Assembly (NCBI RefSeq): GCF_042659465.1
Contig: NZ_JBHSSW010000066.1
Span: 620,001-684,000, forward strand
Direction of reading: 5' to 3'
Origin: Ponticaulis profundi
GTDB taxonomy: Bacteria > Pseudomonadota > Alphaproteobacteria > Caulobacterales > Hyphomonadaceae
Length of the DNA: 64,000 nucleotides
Positions within the stretch are counted from its first letter, which is position 1, and each line of letters starts with the position of its first letter. The notes below the pieces were generated by a model that saw only the letters and a program-made list of their open reading frames with translations, did no database searches and was not told where the DNA came from. Shown here piece by piece: positions 27,067-36,159 of this stretch. The position numbers and the translations under genes were made by a program.

Positions 27067-27384
27067 TTACTCTGCGGTTTCGTAAACAGGGCTGTCTTTG
27101 ATACCGGCACGCTCGAGAATGTCCTTGACCGACCGCTTCTCGCCGGCAATCGGCGCACTGAGCACCAGCGTCGCGAACTTGTCGCGCTCTGCGTCAATCT
27201 TGGCCGCGAGCTCTTCCGGAATTTGCATATTCTCCAGCTCGTCTTTTGCCAAACCGCCTCGCGCCTCCAGGGCGTGCTCCAATAGCATTGTGCGATCTTT
27301 GAGAATCCAGACTTCAGACATGAGCGCCATCATGATGCGGCCAAGGTCTGTTACGCTTTTCTCGTCGAGATAGTTTCTATCCAT
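27067..27384 (-). CDS. Small cytoplasmic protein, unrecognised
   Basis: 105 residues from the ATG at 27384, which follows a GGGAGATGAGG ribosome-binding region; a longer open frame upstream crosses the methyltransferase terminator and is not credible. No signal peptide. Mostly helical and rich in charged residues (SVTDLGRIMMALMSEVWILK; LARGG-type turn; ERAGIKDSPVYETAE at the end). I do not recognise the family. The sequence near residues 15-40 may form a coiled coil. It has its own start after the terminator at 27527-27555, downstream of a methyltransferase and upstream of an MFS gene. Confidence 0.6.
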   Translation of the reverse strand: MDRNYLDEKSVTDLGRIMMALMSEVWILKDRTMLLEHALEARGGLAKDELENMQIPEELAAKIDAERDKFATLVLSAPIAGEKRSVKDILERAGIKDSPVYETAE

Positions 27385-27526
27385 CGCCTCATCTCCCTGG
27401 CTGATTTCCTGACCGAAATGATGAGGCTCTTCGGAGGGAATACCATGTCCGTGTAGCAGAATATCGCGTGGTGAATACTCAGTTGCTTGACGGTTTCGGC
27501 TCGCTCGTGAATGCCTGCCACAAACG

Positions 27527-27555
27527 AAAGCGGGCCGAAATTCGGCCCGCTTTTT
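27527..27555 (-). terminator. Terminator after the methyltransferase gene
   Basis: A near-perfect palindrome AAAGCGGGCCGAA / TTCGGCCCGCTTT with a one-base centre. T-runs follow on the plus strand (TTTTTG) and weaker ones on the minus strand (CTTTCG). It lies 24 bases after the methyltransferase stop at 27579 and probably ends that transcript. Confidence 0.8.
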
Positions 27556-27578
27556 GTGCAATCTTACTTTGTGAGACG

Positions 27579-28757
27579 CTAAGCTGCGACGTGAGCAGGC
27601 TTGGAATCCAGAGGCTTGCGCGCACGCGTCACCCAAGGATAGCTGCCCTGTTCTCCTATCGAATATGCTTCAGCAGCTTCGAAGCCGACCTCTTCTAGAA
27701 CATCTTCCAGAACGGTTTCTCCCGTTGCTGTGAAGAATGGTTCTTCTCGGTGATCCGTATCCCAGTCCAGCAGCACAGCGTGGAACATGTTCACAGCTCG
27801 AAATGGCGGCGGATCGGAAATCACGATGTCACCACCCGGCTTGAGGATGCGGAACATTTCCTCGAAAATTGCCCGGTTCACTTTCGGTGGCATTTCGTGA
27901 TGCAGCGCATAAGTGATCACGCCGTCATAGCTGTCATCAGCTTCGCCGGTTTGGGTTGAATCCCGTCGGCTGAGGTGAACTGGCACATTCATGGCACCAG
28001 CCATTTTGAAGCCACCCTTCAACAGAGATGGAGACAGGTCAGACCCGTGCAGTTCCGCGTCCGGGAATACAGTGTGAACAGCATTGAGCGTGCCGAAACC
28101 ACCACACCCAGGCTCGTAAACACGCTCATAGCTATCTTTCGGCAGCTGACGCGCAACATCGACGCGCTGTTGACGGATGTTGTCACCGACGCCCACCGCA
28201 GCATATCCACCATGCGCAAACACTTTTGGACCAATTGCAAAAGCAAAAACGGCGGCATAGAGGTCATAGCCTTCCCAACCACCCGGCTCGAGGTGCCACT
28301 CGGTCGCCGACCAGTATTTCGGCTCTTCAGCATCCAGCTCCAGATCAAGAGTCGAGCCTTCGGCTGGTGTTGCCTCAGAATTCACAAACGCCTCGAACAT
28401 GGACCGGCGTTCTTCGATTGCCGGGATGCCGCGATTATAGTTTTCTTCCGCAACGTAGCGCTGAACAAAGCGCTCCAGTCGGTAAATGCTGTCATTCTCG
28501 CAAATCGCTTTGGCTTTAGCCAGGCGACGACGAAGATCTTCTTTCGCCGGCTTTTTATCAGCGACGTGCTCTTCATTCAATTTTGCCGCAACCGGATTGG
28601 CGAAGAACTTCTCGGAAGCGTATGAACGGATGGGCCCGGAAGAGCATTTTTGCATCGATCCAAGAATTTCCATGCCTGCGCGTCCGCGCTGACTCAGACT
28701 GAATGGAGCCGGCGCAACCGGCTCAGGAATTTCGTTTGCTGCAGTTTCAGTCGCCAT
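27579..28757 (-). CDS. SAM-dependent methyltransferase (class I) with helical N-terminal part
   Basis: 392 residues. The C-terminal half is a class I methyltransferase: motif I YEPGCGGFGTLNAVHTVFP (about 218-236), acidic strand 2 end ELHGSDLSPSLL, motif III YDGVITYALHHEMPP, and ILKPGGDIVISDPP. The N-terminal 170 residues are helical and charged (LRRRLAKAKAICEND; FVQRYVAEENYNRG) and look like a substrate-binding cap rather than a second enzyme. Small-molecule O- or C-methylation is plausible. A good ribosome-binding site (AAAGGGACGAGG) precedes the ATG, and a strong terminator follows. Target unknown. Confidence 0.8.
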   Translation of the reverse strand: MATETAANEIPEPVAPAPFSLSQRGRAGMEILGSMQKCSSGPIRSYASEKFFANPVAAKLNEEHVADKKPAKEDLRRRLAKAKAICENDSIYRLERFVQRYVAEENYNRGIPAIEERRSMFEAFVNSEATPAEGSTLDLELDAEEPKYWSATEWHLEPGGWEGYDLYAAVFAFAIGPKVFAHGGYAAVGVGDNIRQQRVDVARQLPKDSYERVYEPGCGGFGTLNAVHTVFPDAELHGSDLSPSLLKGGFKMAGAMNVPVHLSRRDSTQTGEADDSYDGVITYALHHEMPPKVNRAIFEEMFRILKPGGDIVISDPPPFRAVNMFHAVLLDWDTDHREEPFFTATGETVLEDVLEEVGFEAAEAYSIGEQGSYPWVTRARKPLDSKPAHVAA

Positions 28758-28870
28758 GCCTCGTCCCTTTCTTATATCTATTTAGCAATTCGAAATCGCG
28801 TCTAAAACACGAAGTAATCTACACGCCAAAATTGCATTATACTTAGTAAGTGCAATTATTTTCTTGATAA

Positions 28871-28918
28871 GGGCGACGCAAGCCATAGCATAATTGCTAT
28901 TAAACTCAAACGTCGCCG
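28871..28918 (-). other. Nested inverted repeats after the RidA-fusion gene
   Basis: Outer arms GGCGACG (28872-28878) and CGTCGCC (28911-28917) enclose an inner ATAGCA (28885-28890) / TGCTAT (28895-28900). It lies 23 bases beyond the RidA-fusion stop and could end that transcript, although the T-run is weak; alternatively it is a regulatory structure in the methyltransferase promoter region, which is the rest of this 183-base spacer. Confidence 0.3.
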
Positions 28919-28940
28919 CCTATACTTATGCAGTCAAAGA

Positions 28941-30302
28941 TCAATCTGGCACATATGCAATCAGATCAAGCAAGGTGTTGGCGCCTTCCACGACCAGCGG
29001 GCCGCCAATTTTCATCGTTGTTGATGCCGGCTTAACTCCCGTGAAGTATTTCGACCACTCTTCGATGGAATCCGCAAAGATATCACCTTCACTGTGGAAA
29101 CACGCACGGCGCACGATATTCTCCACGCTGGTACCGCCAGCCTCACAAATTGCCGCAACATTCTTCATCATGTAGCGCATTTGATTCTGGCCGGGCTGTC
29201 CGTACCATGGGAAGTTTTCGTGACGTACCATGCCAGGTGCCAGAACACCTTTTGAATCACACGCCATTTGCTGACTCAAGAACAGGAAGTTTCCGACTTT
29301 GACAGCTTGAGGTTCGTGGCTAAACGGCTCCGGTGCCTCGGACGTCTCAATTGTTTCAATCTCGAGCTTGGAGTCATCCGTAAGTAGCGTCAGCGCAATC
29401 TCGATGCGGCTTCCTCGGGTTCCGAGCCCCATATACGGAATAACAACGCGCGCCGGCGGATTTTCCGGAAACCACTTCTTCCAGACAGCGTCCATACCCT
29501 GATAGTCGCTTGGATGACCGATATAAACCTCAGCTTTAACAGCACGCTTCAGGGAAGCACCGGCTGACGCAGCGATTTTATCGAGCTTCCAGAGCACGTA
29601 ATCAGTCTGCTGCTCGATTTCTGAACCATACCAGACATGCGGGTTCACACGCGCTTCTTTGGCAAGCGCACTTTCCGGCCCCATATGCCGGGCCTCGCCA
29701 TAATCTCCGACCCAGTCCGTCGGCACATCGCCTGCCAGGAATACCCAGTCGCCACGACGAAGCGCCGGCGAGTATCCAGCCAACGGCATAGGAACTTCAG
29801 GTCCTGGCGAAAAACCTTCCGGTTTGCTGCCGTCGGTAATTGCGATCATATCAATCTCGATATGCGCATTACGGACCGGAAGCGCCCGGATACTGACCGC
29901 GGTCGAGGCCGGGCGCGGATCGAAAATATACTCGTTTCGCGTGTCGAGATATGGCGTGATGCTTAACCCGTCAGGCCAGCTATTGCCCGATTTGAAGTCT
30001 TCATAGGTTGGCGTCTCCCAAGGCAGCCATTGCCAGATGCGTGCAACATCCTTGGAAATGTCGGCACCACCAGCCTCGAGCGTACGCTTGAGCGTTTCCA
30101 TCACGAATTTTGACTGGAGCGCCTGCTCATTTTCCAGATTTGGGTTCGACGGTATGGCGTCAGGCGCAATACCTGTTTTGAAATCGCTGGCGAGCTGGCC
30201 CGACACGAAAATCCAATCGGCAGCTTTGACCGCTGGCGAATAGGGCATAAGAGGTTCTGGAATATCCGGCCATATGGCTTTCGGCGCTTTCGGATCTGTC
30301 AC
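28941..30302 (-). CDS. Triple RidA-domain protein
   Basis: 453 residues, three tandem RidA/YjgF-like domains: about 18-156, 174-308 and 326-453. Each has the start block (PYSPAVKAADWIFVSGQ; GYSPALRRGDWVFLAGD; PQAVKVGNFLFLSQQ) and the closing block (PASTAVSIRALPVRNAHIEID; PPARVVIPYMGLGTRGSRIEI; KPASTTMKIGGPL). RidA uses a conserved Arg in the PAR motif to deaminate 2-aminoacrylate-like enamines. Only domain 2 keeps it (R285); domains 1 and 3 have Ser (S133, S427). Single-domain RidA is about 128 residues and trimeric, so this protein may fold as a covalent pseudo-trimer with one active site. It is 32 bases after the SDR gene and probably co-transcribed. Confidence 0.88.
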   Translation of the reverse strand: MTDPKAPKAIWPDIPEPLMPYSPAVKAADWIFVSGQLASDFKTGIAPDAIPSNPNLENEQALQSKFVMETLKRTLEAGGADISKDVARIWQWLPWETPTYEDFKSGNSWPDGLSITPYLDTRNEYIFDPRPASTAVSIRALPVRNAHIEIDMIAITDGSKPEGFSPGPEVPMPLAGYSPALRRGDWVFLAGDVPTDWVGDYGEARHMGPESALAKEARVNPHVWYGSEIEQQTDYVLWKLDKIAASAGASLKRAVKAEVYIGHPSDYQGMDAVWKKWFPENPPARVVIPYMGLGTRGSRIEIALTLLTDDSKLEIETIETSEAPEPFSHEPQAVKVGNFLFLSQQMACDSKGVLAPGMVRHENFPWYGQPGQNQMRYMMKNVAAICEAGGTSVENIVRRACFHSEGDIFADSIEEWSKYFTGVKPASTTMKIGGPLVVEGANTLLDLIAYVPD

Positions 30303-30334
30303 GGTATGCTATCCTTTTGATATATAGTAGTAAA

Positions 30335-31087
30335 TTAGAGAAGGCCGCCATCTGCGAGAACGGTACGTCCATTCACCCAGCGCGATTCTGGCGATGCCAG
30401 AAAAACGATGATGTCCGCGATATCATCCGGCATTGCGACACGGCCCAGCGGCGTGCCATCTGCGATGCCTTGGATCATTTCATTCGGAATCCAGGCCGTC
30501 ATTTGCGTTTTGGTAGCGCCCGGCGCGACAGCGTTGACGCTGATACCTTTGGAACCGAGCTCTTTGGCAAATCCATGCGTAAGGCAGGATACTGCCGCCT
30601 TGGCAGCGCAATAAAGCGTCATGCCAGGTATCGGCTGGTATGCCAGGTTTGAGCTGACATTGACGACACGACCACCATTTTCGAGAAATGGCGCGGCAGC
30701 TTGAGTGACATAGATGACACTCTTCACATTTGCAGAAAGTTCGCGGTCAACATTTTCATCGACCATTGCGCCGAAATCGATCGGCGTTGAAATGCCGGCA
30801 TTGTTCACAAGAATATTCAGACCGCCAAAGGCATCTACCGTCTCTTGCACAATGCGTTTGGCATCATCTTCACGACCTGCATCACCTCCAACGATTATCG
30901 CATTTCCGCCGGCGTCCTTTATCTCGGAAACGAGCGCCTCTGCTGCCTTCGCATTGCTATGGTAATGCACTGCGACAGCAACGCCACGTGCGGCCAGACG
31001 CTTGGCTGTTTCGCCGCCAATTCCGCCTGAAGCTCCGGTTACAAGCGCAACCTTTTCTTTAAGACCTCTTGCTTCATCCAGCTGCAT
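30335..31087 (-). CDS. Short-chain dehydrogenase/reductase (classical)
   Basis: 250 residues. Cofactor loop TGASGGIGGETAKRLA (17-32), NNAG (about 90), catalytic Ser in VNVSSNLAYQP, catalytic Tyr and Lys in YCAAKAA, PG-x-T in APGATKTQM, and a C-terminal DGG. The residues after strand 2 (AVHYHSNA) favour NADP. An AGGAGG lies directly before the ATG. Heads a two-gene unit with the RidA fusion. Oxidises or reduces an alcohol/ketone of unknown structure in the accessory region. Confidence 0.9.
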   Translation of the reverse strand: MQLDEARGLKEKVALVTGASGGIGGETAKRLAARGVAVAVHYHSNAKAAEALVSEIKDAGGNAIIVGGDAGREDDAKRIVQETVDAFGGLNILVNNAGISTPIDFGAMVDENVDRELSANVKSVIYVTQAAAPFLENGGRVVNVSSNLAYQPIPGMTLYCAAKAAVSCLTHGFAKELGSKGISVNAVAPGATKTQMTAWIPNEMIQGIADGTPLGRVAMPDDIADIIVFLASPESRWVNGRTVLADGGLL

Positions 31088-31211
31088 TGGCGCCTCCTGA
31101 AAATGCCATCGTTTTCAGGAAAAACATGAGCGCTGATATGCCATGTCCCTATTGGTTTTATGGTGATATTCGGCTGACGAACATGTCCTCTTAAATACAT
31201 TTCGCACAACA

Positions 31212-31247
31212 AAACGGCCTGCCCGAAACCGCGTTCGAGCAAGCCGT
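31212..31247 (-). terminator. Imperfect hairpin after the NTF2-like gene
   Basis: ACGGCCTGCCCGAA and TTCGAGCAAGCCGT form an interrupted stem with a short loop. On the minus strand it is followed by GTTTTGTTG, so it may terminate the transcript of the gene that stops at 31281. Single mismatches weaken the call. Confidence 0.4.
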
Positions 31248-31280
31248 ATGTCTTTGGTCTATCGTATATTTTACGACGCT

Positions 31281-31760
31281 TTAGCGCTCAGGTAGTTCAC
31301 GCGCCATGCCACCGAAAACCATCCACTCGCCGTCCTCAAGCACCCAGGTGTGTGTGACCTCATAACGATAGTCGACCGGCGTGCCATCGCCTGCGCGAGT
31401 CATATGTGTCTGATAGTAGATAATTGCCGTAGAGCCATTCACGATCAGGTCAACAAACTCCATAGCGAGCTCTTCCTGATCCCGCCCTTCCATATTCTTG
31501 GCACCCGCTTCGAGTGCGGAACGATCATTTGGTGTCGCGCTGTAAGGAGGCCAGGCTGCGTAATTCTCAGCCGTATTCGCAAGATAGGCCGAGAGGTCGC
31601 CATTGCCACGACCTTCGTAAATTGAGAGCTCTTTGCCCCAGATAATGTCTTTGATGTCTTCATAGCTGGCAGATTCCGTTTTCGGGCTTTCACCTGCCAT
31701 TGCGGCGCCTCCCATGCCAATAATTGCGGACATAGCAACTGCCGTCATAAACTTTTTCAT
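31281..31760 (-). CDS. Exported NTF2-like (SnoaL/DUF4440-type) protein
   Basis: 159 residues from the ATG at 31760, which follows GAGGAAA; the frame extends upstream but this start gives the signal peptide (MKKFMTAVAMSAIIGMGGAAMAG). The mature part has the features of the cone-shaped NTF2-like fold: an N-terminal helix (YEDIKDIIWGKELSIYEG), DLSAYLANTAENYAAWPPYS, and a closing sheet YRYEVTHTWVLEDGEWMVFGGM. Such proteins bind or isomerise small hydrophobic molecules. Location periplasmic. Monocistronic between the SDR-RidA unit and the TonB receptor. Confidence 0.75.
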   Translation of the reverse strand: MKKFMTAVAMSAIIGMGGAAMAGESPKTESASYEDIKDIIWGKELSIYEGRGNGDLSAYLANTAENYAAWPPYSATPNDRSALEAGAKNMEGRDQEELAMEFVDLIVNGSTAIIYYQTHMTRAGDGTPVDYRYEVTHTWVLEDGEWMVFGGMARELPER

Positions 31761-31824
31761 ACTGGTTTCCTCTTCATTCAGCTTGTCGGGCCAGTGCGGC
31801 ACAACACGTCATCTCATTGGGACG

Positions 31825-31857
31825 AAAAAGCAGGCGAAACAGAGCGCTTCGCCTGCC
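31825..31857 (-). terminator. Rho-independent terminator of the TonB receptor gene
   Basis: On the minus strand, GCAGGCGAA (31848-31856) pairs with TTCGCCTGC (31830-31838), followed by TTTTTCG. It lies about 10 bases after the receptor stop at 31866. Confidence 0.85.
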
Positions 31858-31865
31858 TTCCATTT

Positions 31866-34229
31866 TTAAAAGTCGTACGCGACCGTCAAACCAACTGTTC
31901 GACCTTCACCGAAGGACGGTGAAATCGAATAGTTTGAAGGCACCAGGAACGCACCATCAATGTAGTATTCGTCGGTGAGGTTCTTCACGAAAACAAAGGC
32001 TTTGTAAGGCCCCTTCTCAACGCCGAGACGAGCATTCACCAGCGTGCGAGCCTCAATGTCGATTGTGTTCAGTGGATCGAGCCACATTTTACTGTCATAG
32101 TTCACGTCAATGCCGGCAAAGCCTTCATAATCCTGATAGACAGGTCGCTGGTATTGCGCACCAACCGAGATAGACAGCGGAGGTGTGCCTGGAATTTCCT
32201 CGCCTGCCACATCACCATAAGCCGGGTTACTTGAACCTTCGCCATATTCTGTCTTCGTGTAAGACAGATTGCCGTAAACGCTCAGATAGTCCGTTGGCAT
32301 ATAGCTAGATTCAAGCTCGATACCGATGGCCGTCGCGTCGCCAACGGAATCCCAGATACCTGGAACAGCCGTTGAATCGCCAATCACATCCTCGTAGTTC
32401 ACCGGAACGACGGAGATCTGTTGATCGATCCACTCCGTGTAGAACACCGCCGCATTCAGCGTTAGACGGTTGTTGAGCAGCTGGTTCTTGATACCGACTT
32501 CATACGTCCAGTTCGATTCTGGCGGATAGGTCTGCTCATCTTCTTCAAGCGGCACAGTTCCTGTGACATAGCCGTTAAAGCCACCTGACTTCACACCTTT
32601 GGCGAAGGAACCATACAGCATGTTATCCGGTGTCAGATTGTAGCTAAGGCTGACGCGCGGGGTGAAATCCTTCCACTGATCTGACAGGTCAGGTGCCTCG
32701 ACATCCGGATCAAGACCTGCATCTTCTGCACGGTCACGCGCCAGAATATCGCGAACCTTCACATCAGTAATCGTGTAACGACCCTCAAGGCTCAGATTTG
32801 CGCGACCATCGAGGAAGGCGATATCAGCACGGGCAAAGATCGCCTCGGTTTCATATTCGTTTGCACGAATGTTGAACGGTAGCGAGAGACCATCCGACGA
32901 CATAGGGTCATCAGAGAGAAGGAATAGCGGCGTACCCGGCGCAATAAAGCGCAAGCCGAACAGGAATTCGTCGGAAGCTTCAGAGCGATAATACCCGACT
33001 TCACCATTGAAACGCCCGCCTTCATCGTACACGAGACGAAGCTCGTGGCTGCTGAAGTCGAGGACGCCGCCCTCTTTCTGCTGAGCGATATTGCCACCCT
33101 CAAGCGGATTGTAGCTGTTTTGCGGGAAGGTGAAGTTCTCCTGCGCCTCACCTGAGGCATCACCATAGGTATAGCTCAGAGAGAACGCATCATTGATGTC
33201 CCATTCTGCACCAAGACGAATGATTTCGGAGTCCGAAATCATCTCAGGCTGAGGAACCGAGAACAAACCAGACGGGCGATCCGGGTTTGCACCCGACAGC
33301 AATTCGTTCGGATTCGTTGGCAGCGTGCCTTCGTACCAGTTTCCAGTCCCGTATGCGTTCGGCTCTCCCGCATTCAGCGCCCATTCCGGAGATGAACCAG
33401 AAGCGCGATAATACGCACGCTGCTCTTCGCTTCGCTCAAGCTTCTGATACGATGCCGTGAAAGTCAGATAGTCGGTTGGTGTGAATTCGACATTACCCGA
33501 GTAGGCCGTCCGGTCATAACCGCCAAATCGATCAAAATCGTCGCCATCAATGCCGGGATAGTTGTTCTCTATGGTACCGCCATAAGCGGAGTTTGCGACG
33601 AATGCACGAACGCCCAGAACGTCTTCGATAATCGGACCGCCAACACCAATCTGAACCTCCTTGCGCCCATAGTCACCAATCGTCGCCGATCCGTTCAAAC
33701 GCCACTCATCTGTCGGCTTTTTTGTGACCAGATTGATCGCACCAGAGAAGGTGTTCTGACCATAAAGAGCAGACTGAGGGCCTTTAACAACTTCAATACG
33801 CTCGATATCTGCGAGCGAGAAGTTCACCATATAACCGCGCTGAAGGTAGATACCGTCTACAAACGTACCCACGTTACCGACAGCATCCTGCACGTTTGCC
33901 TGCGAGAGGCCGCGCATTGTCGCAACGCCGTTAAAGCCCGTCACGAAGTCCCGAAAAGAGAGTCCTGGCGTATAGGCTGCCACATCATCAAAGTCGCCAA
34001 TGGACTTCTCGAGCAGATCATCATCACCGAGCGCGGTGATGGAGATCGGAACATCCTGAAGATTCTCTTCCTGACGACGTGTCGTCACAACAACGCTATC
34101 CATCCGTCGCGCAGATTCTTCGGCGTCCACCTCTTGCGCAGAAGCAGTTTGCGCAAGAGAAAAAGCCGACACACTTAAAGCTAAAAGGCTTACACCCCTT
34201 ACTAAACTCCTCGATTCAAATCTCTTCAT
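31866..34229 (-). CDS. TonB-dependent outer-membrane receptor (accessory region)
   Basis: 787 residues: signal peptide to about 31, plug domain with VVTTRRQEENLQDVPISI (47-64), TMRGLSQANVQDAVG, GTFVDGIYLQRGY, and IERIEVVKGPQSALYGQNTF, then a long barrel ending AYDF. The plug wording (RRQEENLQDVPISIT; LYGQNTFSGAINLVTKKP) is that of the large alphaproteobacterial (sphingomonad/caulobacter) group of carbohydrate-, plant-product- and lignin-monomer receptors, not of classical siderophore receptors. Good ribosome-binding site AGGGGAAA. Monocistronic, with a terminator. Likely the outer-membrane entry port for the region's substrate. Confidence 0.92.
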   Translation of the reverse strand: MKRFESRSLVRGVSLLALSVSAFSLAQTASAQEVDAEESARRMDSVVVTTRRQEENLQDVPISITALGDDDLLEKSIGDFDDVAAYTPGLSFRDFVTGFNGVATMRGLSQANVQDAVGNVGTFVDGIYLQRGYMVNFSLADIERIEVVKGPQSALYGQNTFSGAINLVTKKPTDEWRLNGSATIGDYGRKEVQIGVGGPIIEDVLGVRAFVANSAYGGTIENNYPGIDGDDFDRFGGYDRTAYSGNVEFTPTDYLTFTASYQKLERSEEQRAYYRASGSSPEWALNAGEPNAYGTGNWYEGTLPTNPNELLSGANPDRPSGLFSVPQPEMISDSEIIRLGAEWDINDAFSLSYTYGDASGEAQENFTFPQNSYNPLEGGNIAQQKEGGVLDFSSHELRLVYDEGGRFNGEVGYYRSEASDEFLFGLRFIAPGTPLFLLSDDPMSSDGLSLPFNIRANEYETEAIFARADIAFLDGRANLSLEGRYTITDVKVRDILARDRAEDAGLDPDVEAPDLSDQWKDFTPRVSLSYNLTPDNMLYGSFAKGVKSGGFNGYVTGTVPLEEDEQTYPPESNWTYEVGIKNQLLNNRLTLNAAVFYTEWIDQQISVVPVNYEDVIGDSTAVPGIWDSVGDATAIGIELESSYMPTDYLSVYGNLSYTKTEYGEGSSNPAYGDVAGEEIPGTPPLSISVGAQYQRPVYQDYEGFAGIDVNYDSKMWLDPLNTIDIEARTLVNARLGVEKGPYKAFVFVKNLTDEYYIDGAFLVPSNYSISPSFGEGRTVGLTVAYDF

Positions 34230-34300
34230 AAAGTATTTCCCCTATTCATATATCTTATGCGAGCAAGAGATTACTTCCTTACCCTCACAACACATGAATA

Positions 34301-34417
34301 GATGATTGAATCATTGGATATACTTTAAATCCGGATAAATGCGTTTATTCGCTAAGTGAATATTATATTCATTGATCGATTTATATAATACTGGAATACA
34401 ATATTCACGATCGATAT
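34301..34417. promoter_or_regulatory. AT-rich palindromes and direct repeat upstream of TonB receptor
   Basis: Three palindromic elements in the 222-base spacer before the receptor ATG (34229): ATGATTGAATCAT (34302-34314), a perfect TGAATATTATATTCA (34357-34371), and the near copy TGGAATACAATATTCA (34392-34407). In addition ATATTCA followed by GATCGAT occurs twice, at 34365-34380 and 34401-34415, 36 bases apart. They are upstream of the receptor start and downstream of the esterase stop, so they most likely control receptor transcription. The protein that would bind is not evident in the window. Confidence 0.5.
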
Positions 34418-34451
34418 TTCAACTACAGTTGGTTTCCAAGAATAATAATTA

Positions 34452-36152
34452 TCACTTTCTTTGAGCGTGAACCATATCTCTCAGCGTTTGATCTGTATTT
34501 GCGTCAAGATGTGGCGTCGTATCGAAGATCATTGTCGGAACCGTATCCGGCTCAACAGGCACCCAATCTGGAAGCACTGCATGCGATGGATTTCCCGTTT
34601 TTGCGAAAGCGATCCACGCACCCGCAACCTGCTCTTCGATCACTAGCGCATCTGCGCCGCCACCTGTTGCCTGCGGCTCTCGTTCCGCATTCGCAAAAAC
34701 GAATGGTAACTCAGCACAGTGATAAGCTTTTGGCGTGCCATCGAGAACGGGAGTTCGCCACGCAAACTGATAGAGAAATGCTGGCGCTCCACCGAGAGCC
34801 GCCTTGGCCTGAACTTGCTTGATGCCGTTTGTTCGATTGAAGTACGCAGCGCTGATCACCGAATAGAGACCAACCGGTTTTTCCTCCGGATAGGTCTCTT
34901 GTGCAACCGATATGACCGCGTCCGGATCCTTGTACATCGACTTAAGACTTGCCCGCAGCTCGTCCATAGTCATGCTCTCAGCCGAAGGGTTAAACACAGC
35001 CAGGCTGAATTCGTGACGCGCCGAACCAGCCATTAAGGCAATATTCCGCGAGACGTCGCCAGCCTCCGGCGAATAAGGCGCATAAGGCAGTGTTTTCGCC
35101 TCTATCCGAGGGGCCCAGCCGACCGTCTTCCAGATATCAGCAAAACCAGACGTCAACCGCCAATCCGCCAACACCTTCTGGGCGGCTGCCTGCAAGCGAT
35201 CTATCGGCACAGCTTGCAGACCAGCGACATCGCCTTCCTCCAAACTCAGCTCTTCCATGACATTCTGTGCCAGTGGCGCCGTCATCGCATCATCAAATGG
35301 CTCAACCTGGGAACCGCTTTGCGAGATCGCTTTGTGAAACAGACCTTTTGCTGCGGGCATTCCGGAGAGATGAGCGATTTTCAATCCGCCACCCGACTGG
35401 CCAAACAGGGTCACATTTCCCGGATCGCCGCCAAATGCTTCGATATTGTCGCGCACCCATTCCAGTGCCCGAACAAGATCAAGCAGCCCCACATTGACGG
35501 AGCCCGACAGCTCATCAGTGGCACCAATCGCGGCGAGGTCCATATGCCCGAGAATGTTCAGGCGATGGTTCACCGAAACAACAACGACATCACCCTTGCG
35601 CGCCAGCGATTCACCATCCTGACAGGCGAGACTATAACTAGACCCTGTGGTGTAATTGCCACCATGAATCCACACCATGACGGCGCGCTTTTTACCATCC
35701 AGCCCTGGCGACCATATATTGAGGTTCAGGCAGTCTTCATCTGCATATCCCTGCGATGGTCGCAACATGAAACCAAAGCGCCCACCAGGCCCCGGCGCTT
35801 CCTGCGGGCAAATAGCGCCGTAATCGAATGCATCCCTAACTTCGCTCCAGGGCGCGGGAGGCTTTGGTGGCATGAAGCGGTTTTCACCACCCGTCGGAGC
35901 GCCATAAGGAACCCCCTTAAACGTGCGAATTCCTGATGAAATATACCCTCGCACCTTGCCTTTATCGGTGCTCACGATCAGGTCCGAAGGCGTTTCTACA
36001 GTTTTGGCCGCGTCGCAAGCGTTAGCCTTTACGCCATCAGCCTTTGCAGATTGCCCGCTCGACGCTGCAAATAAGGCTGGTGCAGCGATACCCGCCTTCA
36101 ATAGATTCCGGCGCTCGATACCGCGCGGCTTAATGCGATTGTCACCAGACAT
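34452..36152 (-). CDS. Carboxylesterase family protein, twin-arginine-type signal
   Basis: 566 residues, type-B carboxylesterase fold. N-terminal IERRNLLKAG (12-21) is a twin-arginine-like signal (RR at 14-15) ahead of a hydrophobic segment. Catalytic parts: oxyanion HGG (163-165), nucleophile S253 in FGQSGGG, general base and His in the C-terminal half (AYHCAELPFVF gives the His region). The usual GESAG is GQSGG here. It starts 7 bases after the lipoprotein esterase ends, an evident operon. Hydrolyses an ester, possibly with cofactor or folded export. Substrate unknown. Confidence 0.88.
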   Translation of the reverse strand: MSGDNRIKPRGIERRNLLKAGIAAPALFAASSGQSAKADGVKANACDAAKTVETPSDLIVSTDKGKVRGYISSGIRTFKGVPYGAPTGGENRFMPPKPPAPWSEVRDAFDYGAICPQEAPGPGGRFGFMLRPSQGYADEDCLNLNIWSPGLDGKKRAVMVWIHGGNYTTGSSYSLACQDGESLARKGDVVVVSVNHRLNILGHMDLAAIGATDELSGSVNVGLLDLVRALEWVRDNIEAFGGDPGNVTLFGQSGGGLKIAHLSGMPAAKGLFHKAISQSGSQVEPFDDAMTAPLAQNVMEELSLEEGDVAGLQAVPIDRLQAAAQKVLADWRLTSGFADIWKTVGWAPRIEAKTLPYAPYSPEAGDVSRNIALMAGSARHEFSLAVFNPSAESMTMDELRASLKSMYKDPDAVISVAQETYPEEKPVGLYSVISAAYFNRTNGIKQVQAKAALGGAPAFLYQFAWRTPVLDGTPKAYHCAELPFVFANAEREPQATGGGADALVIEEQVAGAWIAFAKTGNPSHAVLPDWVPVEPDTVPTMIFDTTPHLDANTDQTLRDMVHAQRK

Positions 36153-36159
36153 TTTACAC

